Positions 45,428-54,736 of a DNA stretch of 64,000 nucleotides are shown piece after piece (the first letter of the stretch is position 1; each line of letters starts with the position of its first letter). This DNA comes from Hoeflea ulvae (GTDB lineage Bacteria; Pseudomonadota; Alphaproteobacteria; Rhizobiales; Rhizobiaceae), in contig NZ_JAOVZQ010000001.1 of assembly GCF_026619435.1 (NCBI RefSeq), forward strand, positions 3,541,501 through 3,605,500. Direction: 5' to 3'. The notes under the pieces are model-generated. The model was given only the letters and a program-made list of their open reading frames with translations. It searched no databases and was not told the origin of the DNA. The position numbers and the translations under genes are program-made.

Positions 45428-47038
45428 TCACAGCAGCGCCAGATAGCGCAGGGCCGGCAGGCTGGGCAGGAAGAAATATTCGCCGCCGGCAAGCTGGACG
45501 AAGGTTTTGACCTGGATGCGCCGCCTGAGCGGATCCTGCGGAATGGTCATCCAGCCATCAGGCCCGACCAGCGGATCGACCTCTTCAAACAGTGTCGAAA
45601 AATCCGGATTGAGCAGCCAGGTCTGCTGGATGAACTCGAATTGCCGGGCGATGTCGGTGTTGAGACACATGAACAGCAGCCCTCGGTCGGCGCCGTCATC
45701 GGTATCGGTGCGGTCGATCCTGGGCCCGTAATTGCGGCCGCGGCGCAGGATCCGGTGGTTGTTGGCCGCACTGAGCAGCGATTGTTTCATGCCCTCCCGC
45801 GGCGCCAGCGAATCGCGCGGATTGGCCCGGCGCACATGGCTGCCGAGCGGGCATCCATGGCCGTGGCGGTCATCGTCGAAATAGAGAAAATCATTGTCCG
45901 GCCGGCCGTCGCCGCCTTGCGGCTGCCTGCCCTGAGGTCTGAGCACATCGCCGTCGCGGTTGCGTCCGACCACTTTCTCCGCCAGCCATTCGGCCGTCAC
46001 CGTCGTGGCCTTGGGATCGGCCTTGCGGATCACCTCGGCGGCCTCCTCCATCGAGCGCCAGAACGCGGCCACATCCTGCCGCAGCTCGCGCACCACCAGA
46101 TAGGTGCCGTTCCTGCCGATATCATAGAAGCTGCGGGCATCGGGATGCTCCGGCAGGCCGGCCCGGTACGGACGCGGATCCGCCTCGCCATTGACCTGGC
46201 CGGGAACCACCGGCCCGGGCGCGATCTCCTGATGGCCGTTGAGATGGCCCATGAGAAACTCGCCCAGCGGCGCGCCGTTGATCATGTCCGCCTGTTTCAC
46301 GGCCTGGCCGTCGAGGCGGATGCCGTCGCGCTCGTCAAAGGGCACGGGCTGGGAAATTCCGTCGGCGAAGCCGAAATGCTCCCTGCCCGGCCGGCTGTCA
46401 TCCTCGTCCAGTTGCAGCGACAGGCTGTGCACCACGCGCACGTCGTGGCTTTCCAGCAATGCGCCGATTTCGGAAGCTGCCTTGCGGGTACCGGCCTCGT
46501 CCTCGGTGTAGATCAGCACGAGCGCGTGCACCGCCTGGCCGATGGTGCCGTCGGTTTCGGCGGCTGCCGGCCCGGTGTCGGCCTCCACACTGTAGGCGCC
46601 CACCGCCTTGCGGCTCCTGTGCGACTGGGTGTTGCCGCTCCAGCGCGGTGTCGCGTCAATCACCGTGTCCTGCCACTCGCCCTTGCGCTTGTCGCCCAGG
46701 CGGCGCATGCGGTTTTCCTCGAACATGCCTTCGCGGAAGGGCGCGGAAAATGACGCCAGCGCGGTTTTAGGCATTTGCAGGCGCTGCAGTCCCGACCAGG
46801 TAAAGGCGATCGAGACGGCCTGGCTCACATGCGCGCCGCCGCCCACCGCAAAGGCCGGCGTCACCGGAAATTCGGTCTGCAGCGCTGCAATCCACTTGCC
46901 GTTGCCGGCATCCGGAAGCTCGAGGAAAAGCGCGCAGCCATGTTTGAGCGAACCGAAGCCGGAGGCGACAAAGCCCTGCGTCTCCCGTGCGATCGAATCC
47001 TTGAGCTTCCAGTGTTTTTTCTTCGTCGCCGCCATCAC
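45428..47038 (-). CDS. DyP-type haem peroxidase
   Basis: A 536-residue DyP-type peroxidase. The distal GxxDG-type motif is present as EHFGFADGISQPVPFDERDG, and the proximal histidine is in HGCPLGSHVRRANPRDSLAP. It is long compared with classical DyPs (about 300-450). No signal peptide is seen, so it is probably cytosolic or carried by its partner. Its start overlaps the stop of the upstream membrane-protein gene by 4 bp, so the two are translationally coupled and expected in equal amounts. Confidence 0.9.
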   Translation of the reverse strand: MMAATKKKHWKLKDSIARETQGFVASGFGSLKHGCALFLELPDAGNGKWIAALQTEFPVTPAFAVGGGAHVSQAVSIAFTWSGLQRLQMPKTALASFSAPFREGMFEENRMRRLGDKRKGEWQDTVIDATPRWSGNTQSHRSRKAVGAYSVEADTGPAAAETDGTIGQAVHALVLIYTEDEAGTRKAASEIGALLESHDVRVVHSLSLQLDEDDSRPGREHFGFADGISQPVPFDERDGIRLDGQAVKQADMINGAPLGEFLMGHLNGHQEIAPGPVVPGQVNGEADPRPYRAGLPEHPDARSFYDIGRNGTYLVVRELRQDVAAFWRSMEEAAEVIRKADPKATTVTAEWLAEKVVGRNRDGDVLRPQGRQPQGGDGRPDNDFLYFDDDRHGHGCPLGSHVRRANPRDSLAPREGMKQSLLSAANNHRILRRGRNYGPRIDRTDTDDGADRGLLFMCLNTDIARQFEFIQQTWLLNPDFSTLFEEVDPLVGPDGWMTIPQDPLRRRIQVKTFVQLAGGEYFFLPSLPALRYLALL

Positions 47039-48678
47039 AGTTCCCTCATCCAGTCCCGCGTTTCGGCTTCGCTCATGTCCTGGCGGCGCAGGCCATTGCT
47101 GATGCGATGATTGCGTTCCACCTGGTCGACCGACAGATCCGGATAGGCGCTGTACCAGAACCGGCTGGTGCTGCGGCTGGCCAGCGCCCAGTTCTTGAAC
47201 AGCCGCCCATGGCTGGCGCCGTCAAAGATCAGGAACCGGGTCGTAGGAAACCCCACTCCGCAGCCCCAGGCCAGGGTCAGCCCGACATGGGCCTTTTCGA
47301 TGAAATCATCGAGATAGGAGCCCCAGCTCTGGTCGAAATTGGAGAAGAACACCAGCCGGCTGCTGTTGTTGAGAAAGGCCCAATGGGCGAAATGCACGGT
47401 CCGCATGCTGCCCAGATAGCCGTCCCCGGCCTTGACCCGCAGCAACAGGCCGAGGCCGCGATGGCCGGCCTTGACGATGATCGTCCGCAGCACGCCGGGC
47501 CGGATGTGAACGATGGAGCCCATGTGGTTCTGCGACACCCAGTCCTCGTGATCGGCCATCTCGGCCACCCGTTCGGCGTCGATCGGCGGCGCGGTTTGCG
47601 ACGAATCCCGTTTTTCCAGGTAGCGCAGCCACAGGATCACCGCCGGAACCGTGAACAACAGGCTGAGCTGGCCGTAGAAGATGGTCAGCGCCACCGTCCA
47701 CCACCAGTCCCTGACCCCGCCGGCAAAACTGTCGAACAGGAGATCAATCACCGCGGCAAAGCCGACGCCGGCGACAATGAGCAGGATGAGCGGCGGCGCC
47801 AGCACCAGCACGATGGTGGGAATATTGCGCAACAGGAATGCCGGCAGGTTGAACGCCGTCTCGACACTGGTGCCGGGCAAGGGCGTGCGCAGCACCCCGA
47901 TGAACACCACCAAGATCACGGCAAAGCCGATGACCAGGCTCAGATAGAGCGCGTGGTTGATCAGCGATGCGGCCAGGATCCCCGGCAGGGTGAACACCAG
48001 CAGCACGAGCGACATGAACCAGAGCAGGCGCCACAGGTCGCCCAGCCGCTGGCTGAGCGGGATCCGGGGCGCGTCCGGCTCGTTCAACCAGCCATGATCG
48101 GCCAGAAGCCGGACCCTGAGCCGGTTGTGAAACTCTTTCGGCGCCACGGCGCGGTAAGGCTCCGGACCCTGGTGATCGGGAGCATCCAGTTCGCTGCGGA
48201 TCGCCCTGAACAATTTCGCCTCGTTGAGGATCTGGTCCCGGGTCAGCCCGCGATTGCCATGGTGGAACACACTCGGCGCCTGGGTTCTTGCCTTGAGGTA
48301 AGGCGTCACCCGCGCGGTCGAGCCATCCCGGGTGACGGCGTCATAGAGATCCGCGTCTTCATCCAGCGGCTTCTTGCAGCAGCGCAGCATCTCCCTGATT
48401 GTCGGGCCGGCAAGGGCTTCGAGCTGTTGCCAGAACACGCCGGGCTCGCCGTCGAAATTTGCCTCGATGATGAAGATCGGGTCGTAGCTGCGGTCCTCGA
48501 ACACGCTCATCGACAGGAAGTGCAGGCTGGGCACCTGCTTGATGAAGCGTTCGAAATTCTCGCCTTCGCCGGGAAGCAGCTTGTCTTCGCGATATTTGAA
48601 TTCGTCCACCAGCGCCGACAGCCTGGCCGCACTTTCCGGCTTGACCTCAAGCGGGACCGACAATGTGGTCTGGATCAT
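47035..48678 (-). CDS. Membrane protein coupled to DyP peroxidase, soluble barrel-like flanks
   Basis: A 547-residue protein of unknown function. Residues 1-170 and 385-547 are soluble; the middle (about residues 205-365) has four or five membrane helices (RLLWFMSLVLLVFTLPGILA; LSLVIGFAVILVVFIGVL; IVLVLAPPLILLIVAGVGFA; TIFYGQLSLLFTVPAVILWL). Both flanks carry beta-strand patterns of ferredoxin-like barrels: LHFLSMSVFEDRSYDPIFII, and VHFAHWAFLNNSSRLVFFSN with FDQSWGSYLDDFIEK, similar to the half-barrels in DyP/chlorite dismutase proteins. The start at 48678 follows GGGAGGGGG. The 4-bp overlap with the DyP gene implies one complex at the membrane. Confidence 0.78.
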   Translation of the reverse strand: MIQTTLSVPLEVKPESAARLSALVDEFKYREDKLLPGEGENFERFIKQVPSLHFLSMSVFEDRSYDPIFIIEANFDGEPGVFWQQLEALAGPTIREMLRCCKKPLDEDADLYDAVTRDGSTARVTPYLKARTQAPSVFHHGNRGLTRDQILNEAKLFRAIRSELDAPDHQGPEPYRAVAPKEFHNRLRVRLLADHGWLNEPDAPRIPLSQRLGDLWRLLWFMSLVLLVFTLPGILAASLINHALYLSLVIGFAVILVVFIGVLRTPLPGTSVETAFNLPAFLLRNIPTIVLVLAPPLILLIVAGVGFAAVIDLLFDSFAGGVRDWWWTVALTIFYGQLSLLFTVPAVILWLRYLEKRDSSQTAPPIDAERVAEMADHEDWVSQNHMGSIVHIRPGVLRTIIVKAGHRGLGLLLRVKAGDGYLGSMRTVHFAHWAFLNNSSRLVFFSNFDQSWGSYLDDFIEKAHVGLTLAWGCGVGFPTTRFLIFDGASHGRLFKNWALASRSTSRFWYSAYPDLSVDQVERNHRISNGLRRQDMSEAETRDWMREL

Positions 48679-48938
48679 CAGCGTCCCCCTCCCAAAACAG
48701 CAAGCCAGGCCAAATTGTGCCCTGCACCTCGAATAGTTCATCAGTGCATTTTCTGATCGTCCAACTATAAGGACAAACATTTCGTTTTCAATTGGCAAAC
48801 TGAATTGAAACAAAAACTGAGATCAGCAGATCCGCCCACATGAATATTAATCTTTACATATGAACTATTTCCCGAACCGGAACACTTCCAGGTCTGCACG
48901 AGTTTGACACGGGATTTCCGGCGCGCATCTGCTGCCGG

Positions 48939-51900
48939 TCAGCCGGCCAGCGCAATTGCCCGGGACAGGCTTTGCGCCAGATCGCGGGCATAGGTGGAAA
49001 ACGCCATGATCTCGAAACTGTCATCTCCGGTCCGTGTGAGTTGCACCGGCACATGATTAAACAGGGTCGGCGCGCTGGCGCCCGGCTTGAACGCCTTCGG
49101 ATGGGTGTCGATCGCTGACTGGGTGGCGATGATCTCCGCAGCGTCTGGTCCGGAGATTGAAAACCGCACCCGCGCATCCGACAGGTCGCACAGGCTCACT
49201 CCCGATGCGGCGCCAAGTCGTGCGGCCAGTTTGGCATGGTCCTCGCCCGCTTCGCCGACGGCGAGCGCCTGGCCCGGCTGCACCGGACGCAGCAGCCCGT
49301 CCCCGGCCCTGGCCGCGCGCCGTATAGCGGCTGATTTGGCAACCGGCCCGGCCACCAGACAGACCGGCGCATCGGGCAATTGCGTGAGCAACACCCTGTC
49401 CGAGGCACTGACAACGAGGCCCTCGAGCAGGACGGACGCCACCGGCGCGGCCGCCACAACCGGCGCATGCGCCCGGCCCGGAGGCGTCCTATCCGCCTCT
49501 TCGGCATCCAGAAACACCGGCGGACAGACGGTCACCTCGGTCTCGATGCCGCGCAATCCGTCCCAGACCACCAGGTTCTCGCCATGGCGCGCGCGCCCGC
49601 GCTTGAGCATGGCAAGCGCGATGGTCGACTGGAAATGCGGCGACCAGCAGGCCGAGGTCACATGGCCCTGGTCATTGGCCATGCTTGGATCCGTGCCCGG
49701 TGCAAGCAAATGCCCGCCAGCCAGGATCCTGTGCTCCGGATTGACGGGCCGCAAGCCAACCAACTGCTCGCGGTCATCGCGCTGCAGGCCTTCTCGCGAA
49801 AGCATCACCCGGCCGATGAAATCATCCTTTTTGGCACTCACCATCTTGCCCAGACCCAGATCGCCCGGCGTGGTGCGGCCATCGATCTCGGAGTGCGTGA
49901 TGAATCCCTTCTCGATGCGGAGCACATTCAACGCCTCCAGTCCGTAAGGCACAATCCCGAACGGCTGACCGGCCTCAACAATGGCATCGGCCACCGCCTC
50001 GCCGTGACGCGCGGGCACCGCCAGCTCAAACGCCAGTTCGCCCGAAAACGAAATCCGGAACATTCGCGCCTTGAGCCCCGAATGCAGCTTTACCTCGCGC
50101 GCGGCCAGAAACGGCATCGCCTCATCCGACAGATGATCGGCAACAACACGGCCAAGCACGTCCCGCGAAAGCGGGCCGGCAACCGTGATCTGGGCCCACT
50201 GGTCTGTGACCGATGCGAGCCGCACATCGAGCTCCGGCCACAGCGCCTGGGCGCAGAATTCCAGATGTGCCATCGCCTCAACGGCCGCCGCCGTGGTGGT
50301 GGTGATCAGGTAATGGCTCTCGCCCAAGCGGCTGACCGTGCCGTCATCCATCAGCAAGCCGTCCTCGCGCAGCATCAGCCCGTAGCGCGCCTTGCCGATC
50401 GCCAATGTCGACATCTTGCCGGTGTAGATGAGATCAAGAAAATTGGCCGCATCCTTGCCCGACAAATCGATCTTGCCCAGCGTCGAGGCATCTGAGATGC
50501 CCACGCCCGCACGCACCGCCAGCGTCTCGCGGTCGCACGCTTCCTTCCAGCCCGTTTCGCCCTCGCCCGGGAAATGCGAAGCCCGCATCCAGGCCCCGGC
50601 CTCGATGAACACAGCGCCCTGCTTCTCGGCCCAGCCATGCAACGGCGAGCGCCGCACCGGACGGTAATGGCTGCCGCGATGCTCACCCGCCAGCGCCCCG
50701 ATGCTGACCGGCGTATAGAACGGGCGGAACGTCGTGGTGCCGACCTGGTCCGGCGTCACGCCCCGATTTTCAGCCAGAATGCCGATGGCGTTGACATTGG
50801 ACAGCTTGCCCTGATCGGTCGCCATGCCGGTGGTGGTATAGCGCTTGGCGAGTTCAACATGGCCATAGCCCTCGCGCACCGCCAGCCCGAGATCGGACAC
50901 GGTCACATCGTTCTGGAAATCGACAAAGGCCTTGCCGCGTGCCTCGCCCACATGCCACAGCGTTTGAAATCCGGTCGATCCGCCACAGGCTTCGCGTACG
51001 GCCTCGGCGTCGACTTTTCGCGGTTTGAAGCCGAGGTCACGCGCCGCACGGGTCCCGGCCTCGGCGCCACTCTGCAGGCAACCGGCGAGATCGAGCACAC
51101 CCGCCGCGCTGCCCGCAGCACTCAATCCGTCGCGCGGCGCGGGTGGAAGGAACATACCGATCTCCTCGTCCCACACCGGCCGGTCGCCGCGATGGCAGGC
51201 GAGCCCCACAACCGGGTTCCAGCCGCCCGACATCGCCAGTGCGCTGACCTTGATTGTCTGCCGCTTGCCCGAGGCCCGCTCGACGATTTCGACGCCCGAA
51301 ACAGCCTTGCCGCCCAGCGCATCAGCGACGACGTGACCCGCAAGCACACGCGCGCCTTCGGATGCCGCCAGTTCCGCCGCAGGTACTTCGCTCCGTGCAT
51401 CGACAAGCGTCACCGCAAGCCCGCGCGCCAACAAATCCCGCGCAGTTTCGTGGCCCGAGCCGCCGGTGGCAAAGACCGCCACATGATCGCCCGGCCGTAT
51501 CGCCTGGCCATTGACCAGCCCGCGCAACGCCGACGCCGTCATCACGCCGGGCCGGTCATTGCCGCCAAACACCAGCGGCCGTTCCTCGGCACCCGCCGCC
51601 AGCACGGCGCGCTTGGCCACTATGCGCCAGACCCGCTGCGCCGGGCCGGTGTCCGCACCATCGCGCCGCTCGACCGCGCCATAGACGCCGCTGTCATAGG
51701 CGCCGAACACCGTGGTGTTTGAAAGCAGCCGCACATTCGGGTTGGCCGCCAATTCTGCGATCACCGCCGCCACGAATCCCGGCCCGTCAGTGTCCCCGAT
51801 TTCGACCCGGTCCTTGAGCAACCGCCCGCCGAAGTCCGGATTCTCGTCGCACAGCACCACCCGCGCGCCGGACCGCGCTGCCGTAAGTGCCGCCATCAGC

Positions 51901-52439
51901 CCGGCAGGCCCGGAGCCGATCACCAGCAGATCGCAATGGGCCCAGCGCTTCTCGTATTCCTGCGCATCCGGCGCGTGGCTGGCCCGCCCCAGCCCCGCAG
52001 CCCGGCGGATCAGCGGCTCGTAAAGCTTTTCCCAAAGGGCCGCCGGCCACATGAAGGTCTTGTAGTAAAATCCCGCCCCCAGAAACGGCGACAGCGCGGA
52101 ATTCACCGCACCGACGTCAAAGCCCAGCGATGGCCAGCGGTTCTGGCTCTCCGCCCTGAGCCCGTCGCGCAACGCCACCATCGAGGCGCGCAGATTCGGC
52201 TCCCGCGTTGCGCCATCGCCCAGTGTCACCAGCGCATTGGGTTCCGACGCCCCGCCGCTGAGCAATCCGCGCGGCCGGTGATATTTGAACGACCGCCCGA
52301 TCAGCAGTTGATCATTGGCCAGCAGCGCCGAGGCCAGCGTGTCGCCGGCAAAGCCCTCGAACTGTCTGCCATCGAAGCTGAATCCGATGCGATCGGAGCG
52401 GTCGATCAGCCCGCCATTCTCAAACCGGGAGAAGCTCAT
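48939..52439 (-). CDS. soxA: Sarcosine oxidase alpha subunit fused to gamma subunit (SoxA-SoxG)
   Basis: A 1166-residue polypeptide; ordinary SoxA is about 1000. Residues 1-100 form the N-terminal ferredoxin-like domain (FSFDGRQFEGFAGDTLASAL). Residues 170-480 form the NAD/FAD domain (CDLLVIGSGPAGLMAALTAA, then ARVVLCDENPDFGGRLL). Residues about 600-985 are the folate-binding GCV_T domain (GVGISDASTLGKIDLSGKDA; IVPYGLEALNVLRIEKGFIT). The last 181 residues match SoxG (VSLCDLSDARVRFSISGPDA, SAIDTHPKAFKPGASAPTLF, NHVPVQLTRTGDDSFEIMAF). There is no stop or restart between them. The enzyme demethylates sarcosine, giving glycine, peroxide and 5,10-methylene-tetrahydrofolate. Confidence 0.93.
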   Translation of the reverse strand: MSFSRFENGGLIDRSDRIGFSFDGRQFEGFAGDTLASALLANDQLLIGRSFKYHRPRGLLSGGASEPNALVTLGDGATREPNLRASMVALRDGLRAESQNRWPSLGFDVGAVNSALSPFLGAGFYYKTFMWPAALWEKLYEPLIRRAAGLGRASHAPDAQEYEKRWAHCDLLVIGSGPAGLMAALTAARSGARVVLCDENPDFGGRLLKDRVEIGDTDGPGFVAAVIAELAANPNVRLLSNTTVFGAYDSGVYGAVERRDGADTGPAQRVWRIVAKRAVLAAGAEERPLVFGGNDRPGVMTASALRGLVNGQAIRPGDHVAVFATGGSGHETARDLLARGLAVTLVDARSEVPAAELAASEGARVLAGHVVADALGGKAVSGVEIVERASGKRQTIKVSALAMSGGWNPVVGLACHRGDRPVWDEEIGMFLPPAPRDGLSAAGSAAGVLDLAGCLQSGAEAGTRAARDLGFKPRKVDAEAVREACGGSTGFQTLWHVGEARGKAFVDFQNDVTVSDLGLAVREGYGHVELAKRYTTTGMATDQGKLSNVNAIGILAENRGVTPDQVGTTTFRPFYTPVSIGALAGEHRGSHYRPVRRSPLHGWAEKQGAVFIEAGAWMRASHFPGEGETGWKEACDRETLAVRAGVGISDASTLGKIDLSGKDAANFLDLIYTGKMSTLAIGKARYGLMLREDGLLMDDGTVSRLGESHYLITTTTAAAVEAMAHLEFCAQALWPELDVRLASVTDQWAQITVAGPLSRDVLGRVVADHLSDEAMPFLAAREVKLHSGLKARMFRISFSGELAFELAVPARHGEAVADAIVEAGQPFGIVPYGLEALNVLRIEKGFITHSEIDGRTTPGDLGLGKMVSAKKDDFIGRVMLSREGLQRDDREQLVGLRPVNPEHRILAGGHLLAPGTDPSMANDQGHVTSACWSPHFQSTIALAMLKRGRARHGENLVVWDGLRGIETEVTVCPPVFLDAEEADRTPPGRAHAPVVAAAPVASVLLEGLVVSASDRVLLTQLPDAPVCLVAGPVAKSAAIRRAARAGDGLLRPVQPGQALAVGEAGEDHAKLAARLGAASGVSLCDLSDARVRFSISGPDAAEIIATQSAIDTHPKAFKPGASAPTLFNHVPVQLTRTGDDSFEIMAFSTYARDLAQSLSRAIALAG

Positions 52440-52765
52440 GGTGTCGCCCTCCCCTTGGCAGGTTTCGCCGCTTTGCCGGTCGTCCCTGCCTTGGCCCGCG
52501 CCCGGGCAAACTCCGCCGCGTCCGTCACCCCATGCACATCATGGGAAAACGTATCCCGCTCCACCACCAGCCAGCGCCGGCAGCCGCCCGAATGCTGCCA
52601 GTGCTCATGCATGACGCCGCGCACATTGACGCGTAAGTGCACATAGTCGTCCCAGGCATCAAACTTCGCCTCCGGCGCGGGCCGCACCGGCTTGGCATCG
52701 CCGCGAATGGTGAACTCTTCCTTGGGCCGAACCCCGCAATGGGGACAGGTGATCAGACTGGCCAT
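52436..52765 (-). CDS. soxD: Sarcosine oxidase delta subunit
   Basis: A 109-residue SoxD: LITCPHCGVRPKEEFTIRGD with the first zinc cysteines, DAWDDYVHLRVNVRGVMHEH, and WQHSGGCRRWLVVERDTFSH. The C-terminal lysine/alanine tail is usual. It overlaps the soxA start by 4 bp and follows soxB by 13 bp, so soxB-soxD-soxA is one operon. It binds zinc and stabilises the complex. Confidence 0.95.
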   Translation of the reverse strand: MASLITCPHCGVRPKEEFTIRGDAKPVRPAPEAKFDAWDDYVHLRVNVRGVMHEHWQHSGGCRRWLVVERDTFSHDVHGVTDAAEFARARAKAGTTGKAAKPAKGRATP

Positions 52766-52778
52766 CTTCTCTGCCCCC

Positions 52779-54029
52779 CTAGTGCAGGTTTGCCTGGGCG
52801 CCATGCCCGGTTTCATCGATCTGGTATCCACGCGAAAACCGGTCGAGGCGGAAGGCGCGTGCCAGTTCATGCGTCTCGCCGGTCGCCAGGAGATGGGCAA
52901 AACACCAGCCCGAAGCCGGGGTCGCCTTGAAGCCGCCATAGCACCAGCCGCAATTGAGATAGAGGCCGTCCACCGGTGTCTTGTCGATGATCGGCGAGCC
53001 ATCCATCGACATGTCCATCACCCCGCCCCAGGCGCGCAGCACTTTGACGCGAGACACGGCGGGCACCATGGCGCAGGCGGCTTCCATCACGCTTTCCACC
53101 GTCTGGAGATTGCCGCGCTGGGCGTAGGAATTGTAGAAATCGAGGCTGCCGCCAAACACCAGCCCGCCCTTGTCCGACTGCGACAGGTAAAACAGCGCCG
53201 CGCCAAAGGTCACCACCTGGTCGATGAACGGCTTGATTCCTTCCGACACAAAGGCCTGCAGCACCTGGCTTTCCACCGGCAGCCGCATCCCGGCCATCGC
53301 CGCCACGCGGGACGAATTGCCCGCTGCCGCCAGGCCAAGCCTGTTGCAGCTGATAAAGCCGCGCGAGGTCTCCACGCCAGTCACCTTGCCGCCCTCGCGG
53401 CAGATGCCGGTGACTTCGCAATTCTGGATCAGATCGACGCCGCGACTGTCGGCGGCGCGCGCGTATCCCCAGGCCACGCCGTCATGCCGCGCCGTGCCGC
53501 CGCGCCGTTGCAGCAGCCCGCCATGGACCGGAAACCGCGCATTGTCGAAATCGAGATAGGGCACCAGCGCCCGCACTTCCTCGCGCCCCAACAACTCCGC
53601 ATCCTCGCCTGCCAGCCGCATCGCATTGCCGCGCCGCGCGTAAGCATCGCGCTGCCCGTCGGAGTGATAGAGATTGATCACCCCGCGCTGCGACATCATG
53701 GCGTTGAAATTGAGCTCCTGCTCGAGCCCCTCCCACAGTTTCAGCGAATGCGCAAAAAACGGCTCATTGCCCTCCAGCAGATAATTGGCCCGCACAATCG
53801 TGGTGTTGCGCCCGACATTGCCGGAGCCGAGATAGCCTTTTTCCAGCACCGCCACATTGGTGATGCCGTGATTTTTCGCCAGATAATGCGCCGTCGCCAG
53901 CCCATGCCCGCCGCCGCCGACTATGATCACGTCATAATGCGATTTCGGCTCCGGCTCCCGCCACGCCGGCTGCCAGCCCTTGTTGCCCGACAGTCCCTGC
54001 CGGAAGATCGAAAATGCGGAATATTTCAT
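52779..54029 (-). CDS. soxB: Sarcosine oxidase beta subunit
   Basis: A 416-residue flavoprotein: SHYDVIIVGGGGHGLATAHY is the FAD loop near residue 30, then VAVLEKGYLGSGNVGRNTTI and GLYLNCGWCYGGFKATPASG near the C-terminus. It holds the covalent FMN and the sarcosine oxidation site in heterotetrameric enzymes. First gene of the operon. No glyA or folate genes are adjacent in this window. Confidence 0.96.
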   Translation of the reverse strand: MKYSAFSIFRQGLSGNKGWQPAWREPEPKSHYDVIIVGGGGHGLATAHYLAKNHGITNVAVLEKGYLGSGNVGRNTTIVRANYLLEGNEPFFAHSLKLWEGLEQELNFNAMMSQRGVINLYHSDGQRDAYARRGNAMRLAGEDAELLGREEVRALVPYLDFDNARFPVHGGLLQRRGGTARHDGVAWGYARAADSRGVDLIQNCEVTGICREGGKVTGVETSRGFISCNRLGLAAAGNSSRVAAMAGMRLPVESQVLQAFVSEGIKPFIDQVVTFGAALFYLSQSDKGGLVFGGSLDFYNSYAQRGNLQTVESVMEAACAMVPAVSRVKVLRAWGGVMDMSMDGSPIIDKTPVDGLYLNCGWCYGGFKATPASGWCFAHLLATGETHELARAFRLDRFSRGYQIDETGHGAQANLH

Positions 54030-54130
54030 GGCTGCGCCCCGGCCCGGAATTTATCCTCATAGGAGAGCGCGAGGGGGCGTGGTGTCAATGGTGCGGAGCG
54101 ACGGAAGACGGGATTGTTTGTGGCGTCCAG

Positions 54131-54292
54131 TCATGCAGCCTTGAAACAATTGGTTCGATGCCAGTCGAGATAATAGGGATGCGGTCGCAATCTCGGATTG
54201 TCCGGCACAATCGCCTTCATATCCGGCCTGAGCAAATGCGACACATCATGGTTGAGCTGACGGGATTTCAAAATGGTGAAATCATCGTTCAT
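54131..54292 (-). CDS. Small hypothetical protein
   Basis: A possible 53-residue protein: MNDDFTILKSRQLNHDVSHL, then RLRPHPYYLDWHRTNCFKAA. I do not recognise it. It lies just upstream of soxB on the same strand, but 101 bp away, and could equally be chance. Low confidence. Confidence 0.35.
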   Translation of the reverse strand: MNDDFTILKSRQLNHDVSHLLRPDMKAIVPDNPRLRPHPYYLDWHRTNCFKAA

Positions 54293-54328
54293 TGGCTGAT
54301 CACGTAAGTGGTCAAGACCGACAGCCCC

Positions 54329-54459
54329 CGTCATGCCGGACTTGATCCGGTATCCAGCCGCCGCGTGTCCACGCGGCGAGAGGCTCTTAGAAGCAGGCGA
54401 CGATTCTTCCGCGCCGCCGACGCGGCGCTGCTGGACCCCGGATCAAGTCCGGGGTGACG
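54329..54459. repeat. Dispersed-type intergenic inverted repeat
   Basis: A 30-base arm at 54329-54358 (CGTCATGCCGGACTTGATCC start) is complementary at about 26 of 30 positions to 54430-54459. It contains no gene, and its CGTCATnCCGGACTTGATCC core is typical of mobile intergenic repeats in Alphaproteobacteria. Confidence 0.65.
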
Positions 54460-54480
54460 GAGTGCCGAGATCTTGCGTCC

Positions 54481-54621
54481 CCCAATCTCCCCCTTGCGGG
54501 GAAGATGCCCGACAGCGCAGAGGGGGTAAATCGCTGCATACAGCACCCTCTCGGACTTGCGGCACCCACACCCCCTTCTGTCGGCGATGCCGACATCTCC
54601 CCCGCAAGGAGGGAGATTGGG
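54481..54621. repeat. RIME-like intergenic inverted repeat
   Basis: CCCAATCTCCCCCTTGCGGG and one more G at 54481-54501 pair with 54600-54621, with a single inserted base. The loop (about 98 bases) contains further short GGG/CCC repeats. The pattern resembles intergenic mosaic elements of Rhizobiales. It sits directly upstream of the TIR gene and could affect its transcript. Confidence 0.65.
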
Positions 54622-54736
54622 CTCGGCGCAATTGGCACAAATCACGGCCCATTGGCCGCATTGGTTGCGATGCCTGACTTCCCAACAGGGATCAGCCTCC
54701 CCCGCCTTAACCTCCCCGTAAACCAGCCGTGCGAAA

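Noticed and set aside
47107..48756. Plus-strand open frame of 549 codons
   Set aside because: Antisense to the DyP-partner membrane protein; no hydrophobic or catalytic pattern.
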